From Marthasterias glacialis (lineage: Eukaryota > Echinodermata > Asteroidea > Forcipulatida > Asteriidae): a stretch of DNA of 64,000 nucleotides. The notes below the pieces were generated by a model, which saw only the letters and a program-made list of their open reading frames with translations, made no database searches and was not told where the DNA came from. Numbering within the stretch: position 1 is the first letter of the stretch; every line of letters starts with the position of its first letter. The stretch covers positions 3,996,290 to 4,060,289 of the forward strand of contig OU452221.1 of assembly GCA_911728455.2 (NCBI GenBank), given 5' to 3'. The position numbers and the translations under genes were made by a program. Shown one piece after another: positions 36,201 through 45,936 of this stretch.

Positions 36201-39200
36201 GAGTCCCTTGTCTTGTATAACGCACGTAAACGGACGCAGTACACTTATCTTTTAGATAAGGGGTTTGACCCAAGTGTATCGGGCATGGTTGGCTGCAGAT
36301 TGCATCACCTTGTTAACCCTTACAAGGTGCTATAGATGGGTATTATATTTAAACACAGCTCTTCTGAATACCTTCCTTTCAATGAATAGCACATTGATAC
36401 GCCTGTTCAGTAGTGACAAAACATTACATAAGAACTACATGATTATTAATATTATCACTGTTACAAATTGAACCATTGTATAAATACATCCAATTGCAAC
36501 CTCGTTCCCAGGGGTGATCGATCCCGCCCCCAACCCCTCCATTTTTACCCATCATGCCTTGCTCGCTCATAACCCCTGGAACTGGTGATTTAAAATGTGC
36601 CAGTATATGGCATATTTTTATTAGGCCTGTGGCCAATCCACTCTACACAAGCGCTCAAGTATGGCAGACCGCAAAAGAGGCATCAAATCATAGAGCAACA
36701 GGTTCCCTCTCATTAGTCTTTAACATGTATAACTGTATGCAGATTCTGGTGACCACGTACAAACATGATTCATTTGAAGTGGAATCACCTCAAACCTCTT
36801 GTATTTTGACTAAGCGCCCCACAAGTGTTTGAAAGTTTTTAACAAGCGTGCGCGCAATGCAGTCACTTTTGTGAGTCAATCAGCGTTGTTTTTCAGTAAA
36901 TCCCTACCAGCTTGACCAGTCGTGGATTTCACAAAGCGCTAGGACTAGTCTTATCTCGAGTTAGGACAAGTAACTAGTCCTAACTTTTAGGACTAGACAT
37001 AAGTCAGGACTAGTCCTAAGTTAGGACTTCTTTTGTGAAATCCACCCCAGGGGTTAGTGACAAAACGTATTGATACGGCGCGCTGCCCATGGTAGCGAGG
37101 CTGATCCAAGTGATTAAAGAGTGAGTCTTATTATTAGAGAACTCTTACCATAGCTACAATACCCTCTGGATACAGGAAGCGGTTGTACAATGTATCTAGT
37201 GTGTCGTTAATGTCAACGTAAACCTCTCTCTGCAGGAGGATGGGACCCGTATCCAGACCATCGTCAGCGTAGAAGATTGAGAAGCCACCGTATTTATCAC
37301 CACACATCAGAGTCCTGCACGAAAATTACAGCAGCTACACTTAAAATGTAGCAATACACAACACAGTGCCTTGCTCAAAATGTCACATATGTTGTACACA
37401 CGTATACCCACTTGCATGTAAGTCACATGTGGCTACAGTCTGCCCATGGTCTCCAATTTTGGCGAGTCAGAACGCATGTGAAGATATGGTGCACTGCCCA
37501 GTAGTAACACTCAAGGACTCTGACTCCCAAAATGGCAACAAGCAAGTGTGATGTCACACACGGCTGCTGTCTGCCCATGGTCTACCCTTTTGGGGGTCAA
37601 TTTGCATACAAAAAGGTGTGTGCCCGAATCACGTGTAAGCCACCTAAAATGCACATTGAACAGTTGGGTGGTGAGAGTCAATGCTGACGAATATGTCTGA
37701 AAGTAGGATCCAAATTTTAGGAGAGTGCATTTCCACCTTTTGGTAACCCCTGGAGTTATAGATTTCAAGGAGCTTATGAAAGCAGTAACCTCAGCACTAG
37801 AGAAGTAGATGGACGAGCATGTTTTCTTTACATCTACAGTAGAAAATCTTTTCTTTTTTTTCAGACATAAAATTTTCTAAATTCTGATGAAAGTCTAATG
37901 TTTTCATTCCCGACAGTTAGGCCTACACACAGGGAATCAACATTTTTAATATCATGACCAGTGCCTTTTAATGTTTGTTTTTGACCGGCGCCTTTTTCGA
38001 ATGTTTGTTTTTAATCTACAGTAAAATGTGCCCAGCAAATGTATTATTATTATCCATAATCAGGACTGGAATTACACAGAGGCCATGACCTCTGTTGCCC
38101 TGCTCCTGGCCTTAGTGGCCTTTCAAAAGTTTCCCAAAGACTTCAAACTTTTCCACTGGAAGCGCCCTTTGCAAAATGTAAATGGCCTCGTCCTCTCAAA
38201 GATGAACATTCCAGGCCTGCGTTATGTTTGCTATTGTCAGGTTACGATGAATTGTCCTTACCAGTTGATGGCGGACGCTCCCCTATGCCTGGGTAGGATA
38301 GAGGGGTGGTACACGATGGATCCGTGCTTGGGGTGATCGGTTACCTCCGATGGGATGAATTGAGAACAGAACGGCATCACATTCAGGTCTGGCTTGGTCT
38401 GCTCGTATGCCTGTCAGTGTACAATGGACAATACAAAATAAGCTGTCTGGAGATACCAAAATCTTGCTTTCTCTTCAGTTTCTACTGTAAGTTACTTTCT
38501 TTAACTAAGAGTAAAACTTACTTACTGTATACATGTAATCCATGGTTCTCTAAGACTCTACTGTTCATTATATGTTGTCCATAATACCGAGGGAGAGTTG
38601 AGGGTACTGCACAAAGAAACCCCGACTTGACAATGCCAAGAGAACAAATATTCTCTTTATTGGATCGAACGTTTGGTTTCTTGACCGAGAAAATGTTGAG
38701 TCCTCGTTTGCACCATGAATTGCAAAACATCGGCCATCACCTACATGTGCGGCATAGGAGTAGTACTAAACACTGAACCATGGCTCGATTGCCGGCTCTG
38801 ACTTGCCTCTATGCAGCCAAAATACAATGAATGAACAATGGTGGAAGACTCCCCTTGGAACAAAAGACAAAAGGTCTGTAACCGGGGATTACACAAAAAT
38901 CACCTCTGAATAGCCACAAAATGCCAGTTTTCGTAAGACCTTTTTTTATCCTTGTGTGGGTGAAACGAAGCGTTAGACTTCGTGTGTGTGGTCTGTGCAC
39001 ACTCCACCATTGAATGACTGCACGACCTTTGCTTTTATTTGTTGGCTTTATTTATTGATTTTGTTTTTGCATTAAAGATGCTCAGTACCTGAAGGACTTC
39101 CGGGAGAGCCTTTCCCTTCACTCGCCATCTTGGGAATTTGAATACTGGAACGCCATCCTTCTCTGCTGTTGAGGCTGTAACAGAAATAAAGGACATGTAA

Positions 39201-39638
39201 ATGAAATGACCAAGTTGCTTAACTACACTGTTGAACAGTTCGGAAATGCCACATTAAAAAATTTAAAATTGTATACTACATGTTCACCACTGTAGTCATG
39301 ACATCGTCCCAGGTCACCGAGCTGCAACCATAGCAACTGGTTCACGCCGTCCGGTACACACAAACAGCGAGGAACCATGGCTGTCGTCTCAATGTATGGA
39401 AAAAAGCTACATTTTTGGGAATTTCCAAATCAGTTTGCGGGGAGCTACATTTGTCTCCTTCCTGAACCGAAAATAACTGCACCTATGACCTCCACTAGTA
39501 TGATTACTCACCAAGTTGATCTGCCTTTCCATTGACGTCGGGTATTGTGAAGACTCCGACGACCTCGTGACCATTCTTTCTGATCAGCTTGTACACCTCC
39601 TCGCCAAACTGGCTCTGACCAATCACAGCTATCTTCAT
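21252..39638 (-). CDS. ALDH1L1/2: 10-formyltetrahydrofolate dehydrogenase (ALDH1L type), 22 coding exons, complete
   Basis: Oxidises 10-formyl-THF with NADP+ to THF and CO2. Exons in order: 39638-39512, 39174-39089, 38410-38262, 37314-37149, 36002-35898, 34762-34673, 33597-33463, 33113-32985, 31980-31892, 31340-31196, 30343-30161, 29734-29670, 29105-28955, 28408-28338, 27707-27514, 27099-27006, 25710-25611, 25264-25166, 24316-24151, 23575-23470, 22240-22041, 21307-21252. All junctions are GT-AG and phases agree; the sum is 2706 nt, or 901 aa plus TGA, close to the 902 aa of human ALDH1L1. Key residues: H106 and D142 (hydrolase), S354 (phosphopantetheine site), E672 and C706 (ALDH). The frame is open for 15 nt upstream of the ATG to an acceptor at 39654, so a first exon lies upstream. 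Several residue choices ([28 protein letters not shown]) resemble vertebrate ALDH1L2, so cytosolic or mitochondrial location is open. Confidence 0.97.
21427..21695 (+). repeat. About 250-bp intronic repeat, copy 1
   Basis: Shares agaatcactgctgacaa, ggaggtatgttgaaatga, cctcagcactagagaagtag and cagacataa with 30938-31185 and 37675-37912. All three are in introns of ALDH1L and in the same orientation. Family unknown. Confidence 0.8.
22977..22995 (+). repeat. (TA)n microsatellite
   Basis: Short alternating TA run in ALDH1L intron 20. Confidence 0.85.
24572..24761. mobile_element. Foldback MITE, gggcccaatttcat family
   Basis: Ends atgggcctaatttcatagag and ctgtatgaaattgggccca-like sequence are inverted, and the interior carries aagcaca and ttgctcagca motifs. 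Related copies are at 61351-61502 and 61504-61701. It lies in ALDH1L intron 18. Confidence 0.75.
24790..25085 (-). repeat. SINE-like repeat, copy a
   Basis: Minus-strand copy of a repeat whose 3' part reads tggctgcagattctgctgca...cctcgcttaccctcacaagg. Plus-strand relatives are at 27800, 35411, 36064 and 39866. In ALDH1L intron 18. Confidence 0.75.
26123..26226. mobile_element. About 104-bp foldback MITE (ggcagcagac family), copy 1
   Basis: Inverted ends agatggcagcagacttacc and tcataagtctgctgccacct enclose imperfectly complementary cattgtttt/aacaatg sequence. A second copy is at 32778-32885. In ALDH1L intron 16. Confidence 0.75.
27190..27372 (+). repeat. Interspersed repeat with a tRNA-like module, copy 2
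   Basis: Same layout as 3470-3640. The tRNA-like part is 27280-27351, with TAGCTCAGTTGGTAAAGCG and GGTTCAAATCC boxes, a 6-of-7 acceptor stem and one T-stem mismatch. In ALDH1L intron 15. Confidence 0.7.
27800..28012 (+). repeat. SINE-like repeat, copy b
   Basis: Contains tcttgacactcgtgagg, attattgcttcttcc, tggttggctgcagattgc and the tail cccttacaaggtgctata shared with the other copies. In ALDH1L intron 14. Confidence 0.78.
28047..28206. mobile_element. TTAA-flanked MITE
   Basis: TTAA at 28047-28050 and 28203-28206 bracket inverted ends AGGTGCCCACTCGTCAAC and GTTGACGAGTGGGCATCT. A decayed relative is at 1243-1356. In ALDH1L intron 14, directly after a SINE-like copy. Confidence 0.85.
29288..29383. 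repeat. Short inverted repeat (ccattttggaagtca)
   Basis: Inverted 15-bp arms CCATTTTGGAAGTCA and TGACTTCCAAAATGG, with related sequence duplicated at 37409-37494 and 37539-37624. In ALDH1L intron 12. Confidence 0.6.
29920..30130 (+). repeat. 21-bp minisatellite beside the exon 11 donor
   Basis: About ten diverged units of acaagccatctggcctattt(t), ending roughly 30 bp from the lower edge of ALDH1L exon 11. Because the unit is 21 bp, one plus-strand frame stays open and reads KPSGLFY repeats. It is intronic and not a gene. Confidence 0.88.
30938..31185 (+). repeat. About 250-bp intronic repeat, copy 2
   Basis: Partner of 21427-21695 and 37675-37912. It ends about 10 bp before the donor edge of ALDH1L exon 10. 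Confidence 0.8.
31196..33597 (-). other. ALDH1L linker and acyl-carrier region (exons 7-10)
   Basis: Residues 242-407. Exon 9 encodes [14 protein letters not shown] with S354 as the expected phosphopantetheine-bearing serine, at the same residue number as in vertebrates. Exon 10 completes the helical carrier fold. Confidence 0.9.
32778..32885. mobile_element. About 104-bp foldback MITE (ggcagcagac family), copy 2
   Basis: Shares aggtggcagcagacattacc and the right end atgtctgctgca with 26123-26226. In ALDH1L intron 8. Confidence 0.72.
33747..33769 (+). repeat. (ATT)n microsatellite
   Basis: About seven ATT units in ALDH1L intron 6. Confidence 0.9.
34855..35240 (+). repeat. 23-bp minisatellite
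   Basis: About 16 units of gaaatctctttgagcttgg plus attt, with a few variants (gagcgtcg, gagggttg, one unit short by a base). In ALDH1L intron 5. The 165-codon minus-strand ORF across it is a by-product of the array lacking stops. Confidence 0.95.
35411..35725 (+). repeat. SINE-like repeat, copy c
   Basis: Begins ggtctggtgcatcggactcg, has a B-box-like gggttcaattcccgg, then gacactcgtgtcc and a tail ending gtgcgctataca. Likely derived from a tRNA-type RNA polymerase III unit. In ALDH1L intron 5. Confidence 0.75.
36064..36336 (+). repeat. SINE-like repeat, copy d
   Basis: Contains cacttgtgtccttgagca, aacgcacgtaaacgga, tggttggctgcagattgc and acccttacaaggtgctata. In ALDH1L intron 4. Confidence 0.8.
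36922..37045. mobile_element. Foldback MITE, GTGGATTTCACAAAG family, copy 1
   Basis: Near-palindromic, built from ctaggactagtc and gttaggac motifs, starting gtggatttcacaaagcgct and ending cttttgtgaaatccac. Copies 2 and 3 are at 57801 and 58027. In ALDH1L intron 4. Confidence 0.85.
37409..37624 (+). repeat. Direct duplication of about 85 bp
   Basis: 37409-37494 and 37539-37624 both carry gtctgcccatggtct; the segment between and around them holds imperfect inverted attttgg-gagtca motifs. In ALDH1L intron 3. Confidence 0.65.
37675..37912 (+). repeat. About 250-bp intronic repeat, copy 3
   Basis: Partner of 21427-21695 and 30938-31185, with gtgagagtcaatgctgac at its start and cctcagcactagagaagtag inside. 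Confidence 0.78.
38047..38165 (+). repeat. Repeat with gaattacacagaggccatg, copy 1
   Basis: Matches 40797-40930 in the opposite orientation, including cctctgttgccctgctcctg and gtttcccaaagacttcaaac-like sequence. In ALDH1L intron 3. Confidence 0.75.
38602..39035 (+). repeat. About 450-bp interspersed repeat, copy 1
   Basis: Matches 60595-61070 in the same orientation: gaaaccccgacttgacaatg, attgccggctc, gtgtgtgtggtctgtgcac. It fills most of ALDH1L intron 2. A fragment of its 3' end is at 34013-34070. Confidence 0.85.
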
Positions 39639-39653
39639 TTTGTTAAAGATACT
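39639..39653 (-). other. In-frame extension upstream of the ALDH1L ATG
   Basis: On the minus strand an acceptor (acatttgcag) is followed by five sense codons (AGT ATC TTT AAC AAA) before the ATG. The exon therefore begins upstream, and an N-terminal extension such as a mitochondrial presequence is possible. The upstream exon was not located. Confidence 0.6.
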
Positions 39654-39865
39654 CTGCAAATGTATAATCAATAAATTAATTGTTAATTTGTGCTGTTAAT
39701 TCACCATATTCGGAATAGTTTTAAAAGCGAGTCTGCCATAAAAATAACCCCTCTCTCTGTACCTGACACGCCACTTACATGAACATCGGCGAAAATTACC
39801 AATTAGTCTGATAGTTCACGTGCACACCCTTTCATTTCTGACAGTAAGATTAAAGAATTACTGTT

Positions 39866-40126
39866 CAGTGGTGTGTCCTGGCATCAAGCACACCGGACTC
39901 AAGCTCTATGGTGTTTCTGATCAGCACAGTGTGGGTTCCAGTCCCCTTGACACTTGTGTCCTAAAGCAAGACACTTGACCATTATTGCTTCATCCTTTGG
40001 GCGAGACGTAGGTCCCACCTGTTATGTAATGCACGTAAAAGAACCCAGTGGAGTTATCATGAAGAGAAGAAGTTCGCCTTGGTGTTTCGGGCACGGTTGG
40101 CAATTCCATGCGCACAACTAACCCTG
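39866..40126 (+). repeat. SINE-like repeat, copy e
   Basis: Contains gtgggttccagtccccttgacacttgtgtcc in two halves, aatgcacgtaaaagaaccc, and ggtgtttcgggcacggttgg. It lies upstream of ALDH1L. Confidence 0.78.
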
Positions 40127-41894
40127 CCTCCAACTTACACTCCCATGAGGAGGTTTAAAATCAGTCCGTTACCTCAATGAAATATGCTGAAAAGTCACTG
40201 TGAATAATGGTTGCACATGTAAACTTTTCACTACTCTGAATTACACCCTACGTACCAACAGGATTGCGACAGGAAAATCTTTTGTATTCAGGGTGCAAGA
40301 CTTAAAATGGCTAACTGGTGTGAATGAGGCCTATAAAGTGATCTGTTGATACATGTATGTGAAGTTTCCATTATGGCCCAGATTTATGTTTAATTTAAAG
40401 GCTGTGTCACACAGGGCGATTTACAGGCAACCAGGTCCAGGCAATCTCCAAGGAGCACCCCCCCCCCCTCCCCCTGTGAGAAGCTTTAAAAAACGGCTCT
40501 TTGAGGGTTAAACGCACAAACAATCTTAGTTAGTTCATACATGTGCATGTACATTTGCTAGTTTAGTGTAGTAAATCACTTCTAACTTAAAGGATTCATA
40601 CATGTACATCTGTGGAAGTTAATTGCTTTCCTTATCAAATGACCCCGACTACTGAACACCCATCAAATTCAACTTCTTGGGTCCTGCTAAATTCTGTTGG
40701 ACCGACAACTCAGATGCCAAGCTGATCACCCATGCATTCTGAGCAGTTGGGCCTTGAAAACATATTTTTTTTTGTTCAGAGGGCAAGGCAATTTTCAACT
40801 TTCATTCCCTTCCATTGAAAAATATTAAAGTCTGGGGGAAACTGTTGAAGGGGCACCAAGGCCAAGACCAGCAGAGCAACAGAGGCCATGGCCCCATGGC
40901 CTCTGTGTAGTTCCAGGCCTGAGGCAGTCCGATTGTGAGATACGTGTACCATGTGATGTAAGAACTTGTACATGTACTTGTTTGAGGTCTGATACTTTTG
41001 TTCTTATTAAGAGGCACTACCTTGGACGCAAATATTTGTGACGTTTCTTTTCAATTGTCTAGGGCACACAAACCCAAGAAAAAGAGAGAGGAAATCAGCT
41101 TATCAGCTGAAAACGAGCATGCCTGAACAGTGAACATTTCAAACAAATTTACATTTACATGTCCATGTACAGTTACATAACTATTGTAATGCACATATTT
41201 CAATGAACAGTGACACAGCACTTTGGTTGCAGAAGTTACAGTAAAATACAAAATCAAATGAACAAAATGAAGTTATCACAGATTACGTTATGAAATACAA
41301 ACAGACAATCTGGTGTCATCTGGATTTAACCATCCAACTGGACTTTGAACCAGGACACACCTCCCTCTTACAGCGATAACACCTGATACTTCACTATGTA
41401 ACCACTGATAATATGAACGATATGTAGTACACGTGTTGTCCACTGTTGCGCAATGTATGTCAACTTTATGAATTTGCTTTGGTACAATGTATGTACTTCT
41501 AAATCTTATTACAAATCTGTTAATACTTATGCATCCACAGTGCACTGCACCGTTTTGTGACTGATGCTGCAAATTGTACAAATTTATTAAAAAGACAAAT
41601 CAGCATGGCCTGTTTTTAAAGTGAATTTAGAGTACTGTCCCTTAAAATAAACACCAAAATGTTTGACTTTCAGATCGGTGTGCATGCCTGGCCCAGTTAC
41701 GTACTATGTACTGTAGGCAATAGGTATTTGGACCAGTCCCAAATCCTCAAACAAAATTGACAACATCATAATTAGGATTTGGAAGACTTGGGAGTGTCAG
41801 GGAGACAGTTTAAACATCACACAATGCAATACTACTTACTAGAGTACTAAATCCACATTGTTAAAACTAGCAATCAGTCCATACATATGTTTGT
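40127..41894. other. Upstream of ALDH1L, no exon located
   Basis: Contains the minus-orientation repeat copy at 40797-40930 (partner of 38047-38165) and a C-run near 40459. The 5' UTR exon of ALDH1L may be here or further right. Confidence 0.35.
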
Positions 41895-41932
41895 CCATGG
41901 AGGTAGAAATTTTGAAATTTCTACCTCCATGG
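41895..41932. repeat. 38-bp perfect palindrome
   Basis: Arms CCATGGAGGTAGAAATTT and its exact complement are separated by two bases. Shorter or weaker relatives are at 43139-43170, 48626-48645, 53831-53863 and 55252-55280. Confidence 0.95.
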
Positions 41933-43105
41933 TTTGTCATAACATGAAACCAATTTGAAGCCATGTAGTGTGTACCCAAGAGCAGAACAGTCATTATGGT
42001 CCACTTTTTCTCCCTCATTCACTCATTAACATAAGACAGCATGCAGTGGAAAAATACAACCCATCCACTAATGCCATTACCTGGGGTCTTTATGGTCATT
42101 GTAATACCAGGATGTTGAGGCTCCAGTCTGGGCATTGTTTGTGAGCTTACCCAGCTCATTCATGCTTACATAACATGGAGGAGGGAAAACCCACTCTTCC
42201 AGTTTTGTGTGGTTGGCCGTTTTTTGGTGTTTGTACACCTAAAAGTAAAACACAAATTGTGCATCACGATGATCACCACCTTCTGACATGTCTGAAAGGT
42301 TTAACCTGTCTTACAATATGTCTGCCTACACATCCGTACATCTGTACAAACATTCAGGCCTTATCACACTATGACAAATCTCTGTGTTGGACATGGGTCA
42401 GACCCATGTAAGTTTGACAGACCTTTTCCCACTACAACATTTCAATCCGACGCTGACCCATGTAGAGCGCTGGATCCCTGTTAAAACCAACCCTGCTCAG
42501 AAGGTGGATCCAGGGTTATTGACCCGTGTAGAGAATTACATCTACACGTGTTGCAAAAAAGCTGATTTCACATCGGGCAGTGTGAAAGCAGAGCAGGTTT
42601 TAACCATGTTGAAATTTTATGAGGTCAACAGCGACAGTGTGAAAATGCCGACAGAGGATACATGTGGAAGGGCAAGTACGGTGAGTACACGCGTAGGCCT
42701 ACACAATCATGCCCTCCCACACACTTTCACCCTCTTGTTACTCAAGTCGTCTATGGCATGTATGGTCAGGAAGAGGGGGTGTGAGAGCAGCCGACTGAAA
42801 GTTGCCTACGGTTGGTAAGGAAAGGGTTAACATCCACCTGATCTTACACATGAAAAATGATCCCATTTCATTTTGTACACATATCGTCTGTGAGGGAAAT
42901 TGTATGTGTGTTCAGGCAATAACAACTGGTTTATAGCAAACCCTGCCGTTTGACTGTACCAGTACTACCAGCACATGATAACCTTTGTTGAGCAATCTTT
43001 CAAGGCAATGGGAAATTGATCACCTACTATTCAACAAGTGTAGCCTTGAAGTTCAAAGTTTGAACAGGACTAGTCCCTCCGGTTGTGTCAACATTAACTC
43101 CTGGG
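41933..43105. other. Intergenic, no supported gene
   Basis: A 144-codon plus-strand ORF (42384-42818) has no recognisable domain and begins inside the palindrome acatgggtcagacccatgt. It is not called as a gene. Confidence 0.35.
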
Positions 43106-43170
43106 CATGGAGGGGAGAGGCAATTGCCTCCATGAGAGCATGGAGATAGAAATTAAATTCTACCTCCATG
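43106..43170. repeat. Two adjacent catggag...ctccatg hairpins
   Basis: 43106-43134 has 7-bp arms (catggag/ctccatg) around a longer loop. 43139-43170 reads catggagatagaaatt/aaattctacctccatg with one mismatch. Confidence 0.8.
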
Positions 43171-45936
43171 ATGAGTGTGAAGCATTAGGTCTGCCTACAT
43201 ACAAAACACTGACAAGCCACTACATGTACCTGAACATGTAACTGTACATGTACATTGTTGTTTGTAAATAATTCCTAAGAAATTTCCCAAGAAATATTTC
43301 AGCCTGAAATATTGTTAATTTTGGTAAAGTTACAATCAAATTTAAGGACATTGTGATTTATATAGGCCTAATGAAAAGTGTGCACGGTTTTCCACTGTTT
43401 ACTCCTGAATTGGACGACGGATTGGGGCAAAATTTTCACACCTTTTTGTGTGTGTGTGTGCATGCATTGAATCAAATAAAGTAAGAACACCACCATCACC
43501 TTTACCAAGAATATATTTCACCTTTAAAGTGTATTTGTGTTTAACAATTACATGTAGTACCTGTATGTGCTTACATTGCATTTAACATTTGAGGGTGCAT
43601 TGTCAACGTTCTGTTAGTGGATTACCCAAACACAATGGAGAGCGTTTATCCATGCAGAATTCTGTTCAATTTTATTTTTAGCTCAAGGGGTAGGCTTTGG
43701 GGCCTGCCATACCCATCAGCGCGACCCTAACCCTCCCAGATCCTTCCAAATATTTCAAAAGGGAAGTTTTCCACCATGACCATCTTAATACCATGCAAGT
43801 TACGGAAACCTAATCCATATCCGACTGCCACTTTCTAAAGGATTTTACTCAATTTTTTAATGGATGTTGGGCTTTATAATATGTACTTCCCTTTTTTCAT
43901 ATTGTTCTTGTTGTAAAGACCACTGTAGACATGAAAATGACTTGTTTTTCATGATTTCGACACTTTGTAACAGTTCAAAGTGCCTAGTTCCTCTCTGTAT
44001 ACACTCTGTCAACCTTTATTGACAGGTAAGGATATAATTTGACCTTAATTAAGATAGATAAAGTGGGAGTCGGATACGGCAATTTTATATATCTACTTCC
44101 AACCTCCTAAAAAAGTCACTTGTCTAAACTCAAAATGCCGAATCTGACAGCAACCATAGAGGTAGATCTCACTACGCAGCAACTTCTCACCTGTTATGTC
44201 TGGTGATAATATAAATATAGTATTAGTACCTCATTTACCCCCAAATTGTTTTTAAAAAAAATACACAATGAGGAACAAAGTAGCTGTTGAGTTCCCCCCC
44301 CCCCACCTTTTTTTTACAGTGTGCTTTCAAATGTTCCCTCATTTCCACTTGCTCCCTCTGATTATTTAAATATTCAAGTATATACCACTAGAAACAAAAT
44401 CAACTACTTACTATACAGTGCGCAAATGAAGTCCACTAAAGTCACACTTGATCTGAATGGTTACAGGAAATACAGTCTTCAACTTGAGGAATATTACCAG
44501 CAAGGAACTACACAGCAAGTACCCAGTTCAAATGTGGCATTTAAAAAACCCAAGCTATTGGTACACCATGCATGTTGTGCATGACAGAAAAACCCCAAAG
44601 CTGCATTGAGCTAGCCGAACAAAAGCACTCCCCCAGTTTGATGAATAATTCATGACCTTTGTGCCCCTGGAAAATAACTGGCTGCTAACCAATCAAACAT
44701 CAATAGCATGAAGGGACACAGACACACCTCCAACTAGCCTCAGATCGATTGGCCAATCAGAACAGCTGTTACTTGTATTCTAATGAGTTTGCTGATGCTG
44801 GCTCCCATTGTCAGCTTGGCAATTTGCATAAGGTCAACCTTGGTGATCCCTGGTTTTTTGTAGGGAAATGTTTTTGTGCAAACACAGAACCCAAAGACCA
44901 AAACCAACTACCATGAAATGCTCCTTCATGAATAAACAAGTTACCCTAACTTGTTTACAATCAGTCAACAGACTGTTCATGTTTGTCATGGAGCAAAGAG
45001 TGTTTACTAAACATGTGTGGCTAGTGTACATGTACATTACACCTCAGGGTGCATAATGAGGAATATAACTGTTTCAAACACATTCTGTAATGCTTGGGTG
45101 TGCTCGGCTTGCCTTTTCCTTCATCCTTCCTCCATTCTTCACCATCCATCCATACTTGAGAAAGGATGCTTAAAAACATGTAAAGACCACTGATAACAAG
45201 TGTTAATTACTGGAGAAAGCGTATGAGACAACTTCTACATGTATGTTACAAAAGTTGATGTGTCAATCCGTGAACAGCCAATGGACTTCCCTTTAACTGT
45301 ACTGGTACTAATTAGTATACGCATCAAATTTCAAACGCCAATAACTTAACAGCATTAACTTAATTAATAACATTATGACTATTAACGTTGATCATAAAAC
45401 AACAGTCTCTATGGAGTGACTGGAGAACATGTTTTTCAGATAATAAAAGCATTGGTTTTTTTTCTATTAAATAATCAATTATAATATTAAAGATTAAAAT
45501 CATTTTTATTCTTCAGTTTTTACAACAGAAGGCAAATTTCTGTGTAAGATAGCAAATAAAAATGACTACTGTATTTTTCTGCATTATATTAAACTTATAA
45601 AGAAGTGGCAGAAACCTCAGTGTTGCAATGACATGTAGTATGCACAAAAAGTTGTCAGAATTTAGGATATTTCTTTAGTGAATCGTTGTTGTGTCAGTTC
45701 ATGGCAGTAAGCCAATGAACAAACTTTTCTCAAATTCTCACAGAAGCTTTCAATTTAAAGCAAAATTGCTCACAAGTTCATAATTTCAATAGAGAAAAAC
45801 CAGTGTCTCCCTGAAATGACATCAAGGCAACAGCGCCCTCAGTTGGCCAGAAAAGCATGGACATTTTTAAATGTTTAAAGAATTCCACTTTTTAATAAAA
45901 TTAACCAAAAAAGGATGTCCATTAGTTTTCATACAC
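43171..45936. other. Intergenic, no supported gene
   Basis: AT-rich. Contains (TG)n near 43446-43460, a fragment of the 3881/7321 repeat near 43748-43800, and a C-run near 44296. No exon was supported on either strand. Confidence 0.35.

Larger units (their letters stand above)
34673..39638 (-). other. ALDH1L formyltransferase/hydrolase region (exons 1-6)
   Basis: Residues 1-241. Exon 1 has the nucleotide-fold start MKIAVIGQS; exon 3 has [11 protein letters not shown] with H106; exon 4 has DDGLDTG with D142; exons 5-6 have QPEEGATY and INWDQ, characteristic of the C-terminal part of formyltransferase domains. This region binds 10-formyl-THF and releases the formyl group, which is passed to the carrier arm. 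Confidence 0.93.

Noticed and set aside
42384..42818. 144-codon plus-strand ORF
   Set aside because: No recognisable domain, no splice or promoter support, and it begins within a palindromic repeat.
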